Assembly (NCBI RefSeq): GCF_000526495.1
Contig: NZ_JAGE01000001.1
Coordinates: 1,633,501-1,697,500 of the forward strand
Source of the DNA: Ruminiclostridium josui JCM 17888
GTDB lineage: Bacteria > Bacillota > Clostridia > Acetivibrionales > DSM-1351
Direction of reading: 5' to 3'
DNA length: 64,000 nucleotides
Under the pieces are notes generated by a model that saw only the letters and a list, made by a program, of their open reading frames with translations, did not search any database and was not told the origin of the DNA. Shown in pieces: positions 35,795 through 43,679 of the stretch. How positions within the stretch are numbered: position 1 is the first letter of the stretch; the number at the start of each line of letters is the position of its first letter. The translations under genes and the position numbers were made by a program.

Positions 35795-36754
35795 ATGCCC
35801 GGAATGCCAATTTATCAGGATTCTCCGGCGAATCTAAAAAATCAGATTTTTGCAACAAATGGATCAGCTGTAATTAATGTTCAGGCTGACAATACAGGTA
35901 GATTGAAGGTAGCAACAGACGTATCTTCTCCCCTTGCTGTTGACGTAAACGAGGCTGCGAACAGTATCGCTGTCTACGGTAATGATGGTACTACAAACCA
36001 AATTTTAAAAACAAATTCAACTGGTCAGCTGGATATCAGACCTTTAACCGTTTCTGATACCGTTAGCGTTAATATTACTGAAGCTGATGACAGTATTGCT
36101 GTTTATGGTAACGATGGTACTACAAACCGCATTCTTAAAACAAATGCTACTGGTCAACTGGATATCAGGCCTTTAACCGTTTCTGATACCGTTAGTGTTA
36201 GTATTACAGAAGCTGATGACAGTATTGCTGTTTATGGTAACGATGGTACTACAAACCGCATTCTTAAAACAAATGCTACTGGTCAGTTAGATATCAGACC
36301 CCTTACTTCTTCTGATACCGTTAATGTTGATATTTCTCACGAAACCGACAGTATTGCTGTCTATGGTAGTGACGGTACTGACAGTCATGTTCTATTAACT
36401 GATTCAAATGGGGTATTGCAGGTAAGCCAATCTCGTAACTTTATAGATTCTACACTCGCAACCTCAGCCACAACCGACAGTTATCAATATACTGCACAGC
36501 AAGAAATTGCTCAACTCACAACTTATCAGTTCTTTGTAAAAAATACAGGAGACACAAACAATGTTACTGTTTTGGTTGAATTAAGTCCTAATGGTACAGA
36601 TTGGGTAGCTGACTCTGAAGAACGTGAAGTTAAGCCCGGTGAGGCGACTATTATAACTTCAAGTAAATTCTTAAAATATATACGTTTAGGATACAAATCC
36701 ACCACTTCCAGTTCCAGCACAGATATAAACGTTATTTTCCAAGGTCAAAGCTAA
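35795..36754 (+). CDS. Repeat-containing DUF6385-like surface or spore protein
   Basis: The 319-residue protein starts at the ATG at 35795 (AAGGAG eight bases upstream; an in-frame GTG three codons earlier overlaps the spacer). After MPGMPIYQDSPANLKNQIFA come about four tandem 43-residue units, each with DSIAVYGNDGTTNRILKTNA and GQLDIRPLTVSDTVSV. Copies 2 and 3 are nearly identical even in DNA (129-bp period near 35964, 36093, 36222 and 36351). The C-terminal 100 residues form a separate beta-rich domain (FFVKNTGDTNNVTVLVELSP, LKYIRLGYKS) typical of DUF6385. There is no signal peptide, as for many spore-coat proteins. Role unknown. Confidence 0.7.
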   Translation: MPGMPIYQDSPANLKNQIFATNGSAVINVQADNTGRLKVATDVSSPLAVDVNEAANSIAVYGNDGTTNQILKTNSTGQLDIRPLTVSDTVSVNITEADDSIAVYGNDGTTNRILKTNATGQLDIRPLTVSDTVSVSITEADDSIAVYGNDGTTNRILKTNATGQLDIRPLTSSDTVNVDISHETDSIAVYGSDGTDSHVLLTDSNGVLQVSQSRNFIDSTLATSATTDSYQYTAQQEIAQLTTYQFFVKNTGDTNNVTVLVELSPNGTDWVADSEEREVKPGEATIITSSKFLKYIRLGYKSTTSSSSTDINVIFQGQS

Positions 36755-36769
36755 TGATAAATAGTCAGA

Positions 36770-36802
36770 GAAAGCACCCTGTACACAGGGTGCTTTTTAT
36801 TT
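36770..36802 (+). terminator. Terminator after the repeat protein
   Basis: AAAGCACCCTGT / ACAGGGTGCTTT with almost no loop is followed by TTATTT. Confidence 0.85.
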
Positions 36803-36885
36803 GCCTAAATAACTAGTCCTTTAGAAAAATAATATTAATAGCCTGCTTCGTGCCTTCTCAGGTTCAAGTCCTATTTAGGTATGCA
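36802..36885 (+). pseudogene. tRNA-like remnant
   Basis: A 7-bp acceptor-like helix (TGCCTAA with TTAGGTA), a good T loop (AGG TTCAAGT CCT) and a 3' TGCA resembling discriminator plus a mutated CCA span 84 bases, the length of a class II tRNA. The D arm lacks GGTAGA, and the anticodon arm cannot be drawn. It is probably a decayed tRNA gene; chance similarity is not excluded. Confidence 0.3.
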
Positions 36886-36917
36886 AAAAATCCTCGACAG
36901 AAATCTGTCGAGGATTT
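36885..36917 (-). terminator. Terminator after tRNA-Pro
   Basis: AATCCTCGACAGA / TCTGTCGAGGATT is followed on the minus strand by a T6 run. Confidence 0.9.
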
Positions 36918-36920
36918 AGC

Positions 36921-36996
36921 TGGTCGGAGTGAGAGGACTTGAACCTCCAGCATCTTGGTCCCAAACCAAGCGCGCTGCCAATTGCGCTACACCCCG
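36921..36996 (-). tRNA. tRNA-Pro (anticodon UGG), CCA encoded
   Basis: On the minus strand, acceptor CGGGGTG/CACTCCG, anticodon loop TTTGGGA (TGG) closed by CTTGG/CCAAG, T loop TTCAAGT and an encoded CCA are present. Confidence 0.95.
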
Positions 36997-37033
36997 CTAT
37001 TTGCACACTCGTTGTTTTCTCGAGTGCAAAAGT

Positions 37034-37062
37034 ATTTTACTATAGCCCCAAAATATAATCAA
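37034..37062 (-). promoter_or_regulatory. Promoter of tRNA-Pro
   Basis: TTGATT (37057-37062), a 17-base spacer and TAAAAT (37034-37039) on the minus strand, about 38 bases before the tRNA. Confidence 0.6.
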
Positions 37063-37299
37063 TTCGTACATTGAGCATATTTCAGCATTTACCCTTCTGT
37101 TTCTTTAATATGCTCACTTTTACACCGTTTTATTACCTGTTTTGTCAAATTAATTTTATTTTTGAATGTACATGTATGCTTTTAGGCCATTACTGTTTAC
37201 AAAAACAATATATCCAATATGTAATATAATTGAAATCTAATATCTCTTGATACGTAATGGTAGTTTTTTTATAATGAAGTAAAACTAAGGAAAAAGGAT
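37063..37299. other. AT-rich intergenic stretch, no gene seen
   Basis: About 240 bases between the tRNA-Pro promoter and the TtcA-like gene hold only the latter's upstream region. No ORF or RNA was recognised. Confidence 0.5.
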
Positions 37300-38019
37300 G
37301 TGGTGTTTATACAGCGTATTTTAGGGCAAGTTAGACGGGCGGTTCAGGACTATAACATGATTGAAGCTGGGGACAGAATTGCAGTTGGCGTAAGCGGCGG
37401 AAAAGATAGCATGACCCTTCTTACTGCACTAAGACAGCTCCAGAATTTTTATCCAAAAAAGTTTGAACTTGAGGCAATCAGTCTTACAATGGGTATAGGA
37501 AATGCCGATTTCACTCCGGTTGCAGAATATTGCAAACAAATAGGTGTTAATTATACTATTGAAGAAACTCTGATTGGAAAGATAATTTTTGAGGTAAGAA
37601 ATGAAAAGAATCCTTGTTCTATGTGTGCAAATCTTAGAAGAGGAGCTCTCCATAATAAAGCAAAAATGCTTGGATGCAATAAGGTTGCCCTCGGTCATCA
37701 TAGGGATGATGCCGTTGAAACCCTGTTGCTTAGCACTTTCTATGAAGGAAGAATACATACTTTTTCTCCTGTAACTTACCTTGACAGGAAGGATTTACAC
37801 CTTATTCGTCCTCTTATTTATACTGAAGAAAAACAAATAAAATCAGTTGTAAAGTCAGCGGATCTGCCAATTGTTAAAAGTCCATGTCATGTTGATGGTA
37901 AAACCAAACGTCAGTATATCAAGGATTTACTTCTGGAACTCCAAAAAGATAACAAAGAAATTAAAAGTAACCTTTTTGGAGCTATAAAACGTGCGGAAAT
38001 CGACGGATGGCACGAATAA
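37300..38019 (+). CDS. TtcA-like PP-loop tRNA thiolation enzyme
   Basis: The 239-residue ATP pyrophosphatase has the PP-loop GVSGGKDSMTLL (about 30-41), a CSMCANLRRG motif (about 106-115) whose two Cys may hold an Fe-S cluster, and ALGHHRDDAVETLLLS. It ends with a third Cys in SPCHVDGKTKR. This layout fits the TtcA group, which makes 2-thiocytidine at tRNA position 32 in proteobacteria; in Firmicutes related proteins act on tRNA with less certain targets. The start is GTG at 37300 (or GTG at 37303), preceded by AAGGAAAAAGGA. There is no close partner. Confidence 0.8.
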   Translation: MVFIQRILGQVRRAVQDYNMIEAGDRIAVGVSGGKDSMTLLTALRQLQNFYPKKFELEAISLTMGIGNADFTPVAEYCKQIGVNYTIEETLIGKIIFEVRNEKNPCSMCANLRRGALHNKAKMLGCNKVALGHHRDDAVETLLLSTFYEGRIHTFSPVTYLDRKDLHLIRPLIYTEEKQIKSVVKSADLPIVKSPCHVDGKTKRQYIKDLLLELQKDNKEIKSNLFGAIKRAEIDGWHE

Positions 38020-38117
38020 CATAATACCCCGTAAAGTTGTTGCAATGGAACCTAGGTAAAGCCACTTAATTTCACAACGGGGTAAATCAACATAATATTG
38101 GGGGTATATACAAAAAA

Positions 38118-40970
38118 ATGAATAAATACATACGCAGAAGTCTTGCACTTTTAGTTATCTTAACTTTACTGCTGACATCTTTCAGCAATGTATTCGGCGC
38201 ACAACAGCTTATAAGTCAAACTGTTGAAAAGCAAACAATTACTTCGGGTGTTACTTTGGAAAGCTATGATCGCTTTACTACAAGCGGATGGATTAAGGCT
38301 TATGTTCTCAGAGTAGATTTGTCTAATAAAAATGTTAAGGTCGATACCCTTACAAATAAGACATCCGTAGTAAGTTCTTCAACTGTTTTAAATCTGGCAA
38401 AAAATAGCGGAGCAATTGCTGCAGTTAACGGCAGCTTTTTTGATTTCGGAGCAAACGGAAAAAGTTATACCTATGGCCCTATTATTTCTTCAGGCAAAGT
38501 TGAACTTGCAGCTACCAGAGACAGTAAAGATACCGGAACTTTTTCACTTAATGATATCAACGAAGCGCTATTTACATACTGGAACACCAAAGTTGAGCTT
38601 ATCACTCCAAATGGTGAAAAGAAAGTTGCTGCATCATATAACAGATATAATGGTACTTTTAACGGAATGGCCATAATAGATGCAAAATGGGGTGCTAAAA
38701 CTCCTGGTGCCACAACCAAATATCCTGATTGGATTGAAATGGTAGTCGAAGATGGTATTGTAAAAGAGTTCAGTGAAAACAAACCCGCTATTAATATGCC
38801 AAAGAACGGGTTTGTTGTATTAGGGACAGGAAGTCATATTCAGTATTTAAAGAGTAACTTCAAAGTTGGGGATCCTGTTGAATACAGTATAACCATGAAC
38901 GTTGATACAAGTAAAATGACCATGGCTCTTACAGGCGGAGCGATACTTGTTAAGGATGATAAGGTTCTAACCTCTTTCTCTCATAATCCTGTGTCTCCAA
39001 GTACAAGGGCAGCAAGAACTGCTATTGGAACATCAAAAGATGGAAAAACCCTAATTATTGCTGCTATCGATGGAAAATCTAGTAACAGTATAGGTATGAC
39101 ACAAGCAGAGCTTGCATCATATATGCATGAACTTGGCTGTGCAAATGCTTTGAATCTAGACGGAGGCGGCTCAACTACTCTTGTAGCAAGAAAACAGGGT
39201 ACAACAGGTTTAAGCGTTCAAAATAAGCCTTCAGATGGCTCACAAAGAGGAGTAGGTGCATCTCTGGGTATATTCTCGGTAGCACCGCAAGGACCAGTAG
39301 ATTCTCTTTATGTAACTGCATATGAGGAGAATGTATTTGTTAATACCTCCAGGGCTTTTACAGCAAGAGGTATGGATAAGTATATGAATCCGGTTAATAT
39401 TAATACAAATGATGTAAAATGGTCTGTCTCTGGTGTTAAAGGTACTTTTAAAGGAAACGTACTATATCCTACCACTGCAGGAGAGGCTATAGTAACGGCA
39501 AAAATTGGTGACCATGTAGTGGGAACCTGTCCTATTACTGTACTGGAATCCCCAGCCAAACTTGAACTAAATTATGATAAGCTCAATATTAACCCCGGAA
39601 GTTCAGTTACATTATCCCTTAAAGGTTGGGATAAAAACGGATATACAGCAAGTATTCCCCCTGAAAACATAAAATGGAGTACAGGCGGAAATGTAGGAAA
39701 CGTATCCTCATCAAATGTATTTACTGCAAATAAAAGCGGAGGAACAGGTTATATTGCCGCCACAGTAGGTTCAGCAGTAGTTTCATGTCCTGTGTCTATT
39801 CGAAAGTCAGGTATAACAAAAGTTATTCAGGACTTTAACTCAACAGGAATAAAACTGATAACCTCGCATAAGTCCGCAAAAGCCTCTTTTAGTCTGGCAT
39901 CTAATGTTTATAAGTCAGCAAAATATTCTGCGAAAATCACATATGATTTTTCCACTGATTTAAGTGTAAACAGAGCTGCATATCTGAGCCTTCCAAATGG
40001 AGGTTATACATTAGACTCCGCCACATCAAAACTTGGTATGTGGGTTTACAGTTCATCCAAAAATCCAATTTGGATAGGGGCTACTGTCCATGATTCTAAA
40101 GGAAACTACAAAAGTGAGTACTTTGCAAAAGGAATCACTTGGACAGGTTGGAAGTACCTCGAAGTGTCTCTGGATGATTTAAATACACCAAAAAAGGTAA
40201 CAAATGTATTTGCTGTCCAGCCTAAAAACGGTAAGTCTTCAGGTACAGTATATTTTGATAACTTGACAATGATTTATACAGGCTATCCCGATGTTGATAT
40301 GTCAAAGGTTCCAAAAACAACTGTACCAAATGATGAAAATTACAAGGATGTTACTGTATCAGGAGACGATTCAATGACATTTTCAGTGTTTGGTCAGTCA
40401 ACTGCATATGGTTCAACCAACAAAACACAGATTGACATGCTTAACAAACTTGCAAGCCATATAAGCAGCTCTGTTGATGTCTCTGTACTTGTTGGCTCAA
40501 ATGACGGGCTTACAAGAAGCAGTATAAAGGTTCCTCAATTGAGTACTACTGCAAGTTACAAATCTTTGGATATTAACGGTAATAAACTTATACAGTTGAA
40601 TGCTTCCAAAGGTGGCTTACGTGTAACCAACACAAATGAGTGGTTATGGTTTATTAATCAACTCAACTCCTTTAAGGGTAAAAACGTATTTGTATTTTTG
40701 GAGAAAGACCCGTTGAAATTCAATGATACAAAAGAAGGACAACTCCTAAAAGACACTCTTTCAGATTTTAAAAAGAAAACCGGAAAGAATGTATGGGTAT
40801 TTTATAAAGGAAATTCAAATTCAAGCTATATGGACAAAGGCGTTAAGTATGTAGTCACTGCAGGCTTTGATTCCTATGGCTTCAGCGATAGCAACAAAGG
40901 TGCTGCAAAATATGCTGTTGTAAAAGTTAAGGGAAACTCAGTAACATATCAGTTTAAGTCATTTAATTAA
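38118..40970 (+). CDS. Secreted phosphodiester glycosidase (NAGPA/DUF2233) with Ig-like modules
   Basis: The 950-residue protein has a signal peptide (about 1-28, ending VFG-A) and a phosphodiester glycosidase domain (about 65-395) with VNGSFFDF, GPIISSGKV, ALTGGAILV and the hallmark NALNLDGGGSTTLVAR (about 342-357). Two Ig-like domains follow (about 400-560), then a carbohydrate-binding-like beta domain (about 575-740; KVIQDFNSTG...YFDNLTMIY) and a C-terminal alpha/beta domain (about 760-950). Family members remove sugar-phosphodiester caps or process exopolysaccharide. Substrate is unknown; a wall glycopolymer or capsule is likely. Monocistronic, with GGGGG upstream of the ATG and a terminator shared with galU. 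Confidence 0.82.
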   Translation: MNKYIRRSLALLVILTLLLTSFSNVFGAQQLISQTVEKQTITSGVTLESYDRFTTSGWIKAYVLRVDLSNKNVKVDTLTNKTSVVSSSTVLNLAKNSGAIAAVNGSFFDFGANGKSYTYGPIISSGKVELAATRDSKDTGTFSLNDINEALFTYWNTKVELITPNGEKKVAASYNRYNGTFNGMAIIDAKWGAKTPGATTKYPDWIEMVVEDGIVKEFSENKPAINMPKNGFVVLGTGSHIQYLKSNFKVGDPVEYSITMNVDTSKMTMALTGGAILVKDDKVLTSFSHNPVSPSTRAARTAIGTSKDGKTLIIAAIDGKSSNSIGMTQAELASYMHELGCANALNLDGGGSTTLVARKQGTTGLSVQNKPSDGSQRGVGASLGIFSVAPQGPVDSLYVTAYEENVFVNTSRAFTARGMDKYMNPVNINTNDVKWSVSGVKGTFKGNVLYPTTAGEAIVTAKIGDHVVGTCPITVLESPAKLELNYDKLNINPGSSVTLSLKGWDKNGYTASIPPENIKWSTGGNVGNVSSSNVFTANKSGGTGYIAATVGSAVVSCPVSIRKSGITKVIQDFNSTGIKLITSHKSAKASFSLASNVYKSAKYSAKITYDFSTDLSVNRAAYLSLPNGGYTLDSATSKLGMWVYSSSKNPIWIGATVHDSKGNYKSEYFAKGITWTGWKYLEVSLDDLNTPKKVTNVFAVQPKNGKSSGTVYFDNLTMIYTGYPDVDMSKVPKTTVPNDENYKDVTVSGDDSMTFSVFGQSTAYGSTNKTQIDMLNKLASHISSSVDVSVLVGSNDGLTRSSIKVPQLSTTASYKSLDINGNKLIQLNASKGGLRVTNTNEWLWFINQLNSFKGKNVFVFLEKDPLKFNDTKEGQLLKDTLSDFKKKTGKNVWVFYKGNSNSSYMDKGVKYVVTAGFDSYGFSDSNKGAAKYAVVKVKGNSVTYQFKSFN

Positions 40971-40980
40971 ATCCTAAAAA

Positions 40981-41030
40981 TAAAACCGGAAACAATAAAA
41001 GCTAAATGCTTTAATGTCTCCGGTTTTTAT
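40981..41030. terminator. Terminator between convergent phosphodiester glycosidase and galU genes
   Basis: AAAACCGGA and TCCGGTTTT enclose a longer inner hairpin (AAGC...GCTT). T runs flank both sides, so it can serve both genes. Confidence 0.75.
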
Positions 41031-41051
41031 TTTATCTTTAATAACACTTTA

Positions 41052-41924
41052 CTAAGGAAGCTGTTCCATCTTATGTCTCAAAAATGCTGTAAAATCATCC
41101 TTCAGTTCTTCTCTTTTGAGAGCAAATTCTACAGTGGCCTTTAAAAATCCAATTCTATCTCCCACATCGTACCTGTCTCCATCAAAATCAAATGCATACA
41201 TTGCTTCCTGCTCCATAAGCTTCTGTAATGCATCTGTGAGCCAAATCTCACCATTCTTACCAGGTGTAGCCGTTTGCAGGAATTCAAAAATTCTTGGAGA
41301 AATAATATATCTCCCCAGTATAGCTATATTTGATGGCGCCTGCTCAACCTCTGGCTTCTCAACCAACTCTTTTACCTTATATACTCTTTCATCAATCTGT
41401 GTTCCCCCTATGACACCATATTTTGTTACGTCCTGTAGGGGTACTTTTTGAACGCCCAGAATAGTAGTCCGGTATTCGTTATATACATCCATCAACTGCT
41501 TAATACAAGGTACCGGAGAATCCACTATATCATCTCCAAGCATAACTGCAAAAGGTTCATTTCCGATAAATGATTTAGCACAATAAATAGCATGTCCGAG
41601 ACCTTTTGCTTCCTTCTGTCTTATGTAGTGTATATTTGCAATATTTGAAATCTCCTGTACAACGCTCAATAATTCTTGTTTTCCTTTTCTATGAAGTTCC
41701 TCTTCCAATTCATAGGATTTATCAAAATGATCTTCAATTGCTCTTTTATTTCTTCCAGATATAATAAGTATATCCTCTATCCCCGCAGCAACTGCTTCTT
41801 CAATAATGTATTGTATAGTAGGTTTATCAACTATAGGTATCATTTCCTTAGGTTGTGCCTTAGTTGCAGGTAAAAATCTAGTTCCAAGACCGGCAGCAGG
41901 TATTATTGCCTTTCGTACTTTCAT
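41052..41924 (-). CDS. galU: UTP-glucose-1-phosphate uridylyltransferase
   Basis: The 290-residue enzyme carries PAAGLGTRFLPATKAQPKEM (about 9-28), the nucleotide-binding loop of GalU/GtaB, MLGDDIVDS with the metal Asp, and the VEKPEVEQAPSN region. It makes UDP-glucose for wall glycopolymers, glycolipids and galactose metabolism. AGGAGGAAATCT precedes the ATG. It is monocistronic. Confidence 0.96.
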   Translation of the reverse strand: MKVRKAIIPAAGLGTRFLPATKAQPKEMIPIVDKPTIQYIIEEAVAAGIEDILIISGRNKRAIEDHFDKSYELEEELHRKGKQELLSVVQEISNIANIHYIRQKEAKGLGHAIYCAKSFIGNEPFAVMLGDDIVDSPVPCIKQLMDVYNEYRTTILGVQKVPLQDVTKYGVIGGTQIDERVYKVKELVEKPEVEQAPSNIAILGRYIISPRIFEFLQTATPGKNGEIWLTDALQKLMEQEAMYAFDFDGDRYDVGDRIGFLKATVEFALKREELKDDFTAFLRHKMEQLP

Positions 41925-42023
41925 AGATTTCCTCCATATGTACTTTATTCAAATATTATTTTACCATATATTTAAATTATATAGCAACAAATGTTCCCAT
42001 TTATGTCCTTTTAACCCAAACCA

Positions 42024-42052
42024 TTGATTATCCTTCTATTTTATGTTATAGT
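42024..42052 (+). promoter_or_regulatory. Promoter of the FMN riboswitch-ribU transcript
   Basis: TTGATT (42024-42029), a 17-base spacer and TATAGT (42047-42052), about 30 bases before the aptamer. Confidence 0.7.
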
Positions 42053-42084
42053 TTTGACATAGTTATAAATGAAACTCTCATAAT

Positions 42085-42206
42085 ATCTTCAGGGCAGGGT
42101 GTAATTCCCTACCGGCGGTAATGTACAATTTTGTATTAGCCCGCGAGCGTTTTGCAGACATGGTGTGATTCCATGGCCGACAGTACAGTCTGGATGAAAG
42201 AAGAAC
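42085..42206 (+). promoter_or_regulatory. FMN riboswitch (RFN element)
   Basis: The conserved blocks of the RFN aptamer are present in order: ATCTTCAGGGCAGGGTG, AATTCCCTACCGGCGGT, AGCCCGCGAGCG, GATTCCATGGCCGACAG and AGTCTGGATGAAAGAAGA. FMN binding should favour the terminator that follows, switching off ribU when flavin is plentiful. Confidence 0.97.
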
Positions 42207-42229
42207 AATAAACAACATAAATTTGTTAT

Positions 42230-42268
42230 GTTAAGCTCTGTGGATTATTATTCGCAGGGCTTTTTAGT
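42230..42268 (+). terminator. Riboswitch-controlled terminator
   Basis: AAGCTCTGTG / CGCAGGGCTT stem followed by TTTTTAGTTT, between the aptamer and ribU. Confidence 0.85.
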
Positions 42269-42307
42269 TTGCTTTATATCTACATTACCATAAGGAGGTA
42301 AATCTCA

Positions 42308-42859
42308 ATGAATAGCAGTAGAATCAAGAAAATGACAACAATGGGCGTATTAGTGGCAATTTCAGTAATTCTTATAATATCTCCGCTGAAGTTTCCTTTT
42401 CCCGGTGCACCTTTCCTTGTTTATGATGCAGCAGATGTATCCATTATTATAGGAGGATTTATTTTTGGCCCTGTTGAAGGCATTATACTCACTATTGTAA
42501 CATCACTTGTTCAAACACTGGCAGTTAGTACTGGAGGTGGATGGATAGGCTGCATTATGCATATTGTGGCTACGTCAGCCTTGGTAAGTACCGCTTCTAT
42601 AGTTTATTTAAAGAAAAAAAGTTTTAAAGGTGCTGTTATAGGAGCAATTTTAGGAAGTCTGGCTATGACTGCAATAATGATACCAATGAACATGATATTT
42701 TATCCTTTGTTTGCAGGAACTCCTGTTGATGCTGTAATTAAAATGATTGTTCCGGCTCTGCTTCCCTTTAATTTAATGAAGGCAGGTATTAACTCAGCTA
42801 TCGCTTTATTATTGTACAAATCCATCGGCAGACTATTGTCTCAGACAGCCCTAAAATAA
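42308..42859 (+). CDS. ribU: Riboflavin ECF transporter substrate-binding subunit RibU
   Basis: The 183-residue membrane protein has five to six helices and the S-component features: an N-terminal MTTMGVLVAISVIL that would contact EcfT, FPFPGAPFLVYDAADVS (flavin-binding loop, about 30-46), and GGWIGCIMHIVAT. The FMN riboswitch directly upstream fixes the substrate as riboflavin. The energising module (EcfA, EcfA', EcfT) is not in the window and is usually shared. AAGGAGGTAAATCTCA precedes the ATG. Confidence 0.95.
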   Translation: MNSSRIKKMTTMGVLVAISVILIISPLKFPFPGAPFLVYDAADVSIIIGGFIFGPVEGIILTIVTSLVQTLAVSTGGGWIGCIMHIVATSALVSTASIVYLKKKSFKGAVIGAILGSLAMTAIMIPMNMIFYPLFAGTPVDAVIKMIVPALLPFNLMKAGINSAIALLLYKSIGRLLSQTALK

Positions 42860-43010
42860 GGCTATCCAGGAACTATCACCCCAAAAATCAGGAAATGGTT
42901 GCATTTATTTTTGATAACTATTATGATATATGTTATCAAAAATATAAAATATTAGGAATTACATATTTACATTGAAATAATTAGCACGTATTATATTATT
43001 AACATCATAT

Positions 43011-43027
43011 ATGTGACAGTGTCACAT
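43011..43027 (+). promoter_or_regulatory. Perfect 17-bp palindrome, likely operator
   Basis: ATGTGACA-G-TGTCACAT. It lies about 60 bases before the next start codon and about 15 bases after a weak promoter (TTGAAA near 42973, TATTAT 16 bases on). It resembles the CRP/FNR half-site TGTGA but with a 5-base spacer. Confidence 0.5.
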
Positions 43028-43088
43028 GGGCAGCATATGCCAATTAATTTTAATTTTGCTAATGCAATAATTGCGGGGTGATATTGGT

Positions 43089-43388
43089 ATGGAATTTTGT
43101 AATAAATGCGGCTCTTTGAAGATTAGCGGAAATTGCACAAACAAAAAATGTGATCAACATGTTAAATCTATGGTAGAATTGGCCACAACTCAGCAGATTG
43201 AGTATATCAAAGAGTTGGCAGAGCAATTAAACGAAGATGTCAGTGATATGAACTTTGAAAACATGACAAAAAATGAAGCTTCTGATCTTATTGATGACTA
43301 TCTGGAACGTTTGGATGACAATGACAAAAAATTTATAGCTGAAGATGATATTCTCGGTGATGAAGAAACTGACGAAGAAGAATTATAA
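43089..43388 (+). CDS. Small zinc-ribbon protein, function unknown
   Basis: The 99-residue protein starts at ATG 43089 (GGGGTGATATTGGT upstream; an in-frame upstream ATG was rejected). Residues 3-17 hold four Cys in CNKCG and CTNKKC spacing, a likely zinc ribbon. Residues 28-80 (TTQQIEYIKELAEQL, MTKNEASDLIDDYLE) form two helices like the DUF3072 'Q-x-x-I...TKxEAS' motif seen in small DNA-associated proteins. The tail is strongly acidic (DDILGDEETDEEEL). No partner gene is evident. Confidence 0.7.
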   Translation: MEFCNKCGSLKISGNCTNKKCDQHVKSMVELATTQQIEYIKELAEQLNEDVSDMNFENMTKNEASDLIDDYLERLDDNDKKFIAEDDILGDEETDEEEL

Positions 43389-43411
43389 AGTTATACTATA
43401 ATATTATATTT

Positions 43412-43447
43412 TAAAAAGCGAGGTAAAATTCCTCGCTTTTTATTTTT
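43412..43447 (+). terminator. Terminator after the zinc-ribbon gene
   Basis: AAAAAGCGAGG / CCTCGCTTTTT with a 6-base loop and a T run. Confidence 0.9.
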
Positions 43448-43468
43448 TCAACAAAACACTCCAAAAAC

Positions 43469-43674
43469 TGTTGATAACTTCTGAATTATTTGTTAATTAC
43501 AACATGTGGATATGTAATCTAGTTTACAATAAACTGTGAATAATTATAAAACCTCATGGAAATCAAGGATTCCCCGCCTTTTATACATACTTTTAAAATT
43601 GCGGTATATATGTGGATAATGTGTATAAATCTGTGCATAATTTGAATCTTATAAGTTCATATAAGTGTGGAAAA
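43469..43674 (+). other. Cluster of DnaA boxes
   Basis: Seven 9-mers in one orientation fit TGTGNATAA (DnaA box TTATNCACA) exactly or with one change: 43469 (TGTTGATAA), 43505 (TGTGGATAT), 43535 (TGTGAATAA), 43611 (TGTGGATAA), 43620 (TGTGTATAA), 43632 (TGTGCATAA) and 43666 (TGTGGAAAA). Four are exact. The region is AT-rich and free of genes. No dnaA or dnaN is near, so this may be a DnaA-titrating cluster, a regulatory site or a displaced origin. Confidence 0.55.
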
Positions 43675-43679
43675 GTGGG

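Noticed and set aside
38025..38085. c-di-GMP-I riboswitch
   Set aside because: AAAGCCAC is present, but the other conserved blocks (GGGCAAACC, GGACGCAAAGCC) are missing.
43469..43674. Calling the DnaA-box cluster the chromosomal origin outright
   Set aside because: There is no dnaA/dnaN, no clear strand switch of genes and no DNA-unwinding element that I can prove; kept as a cluster only.
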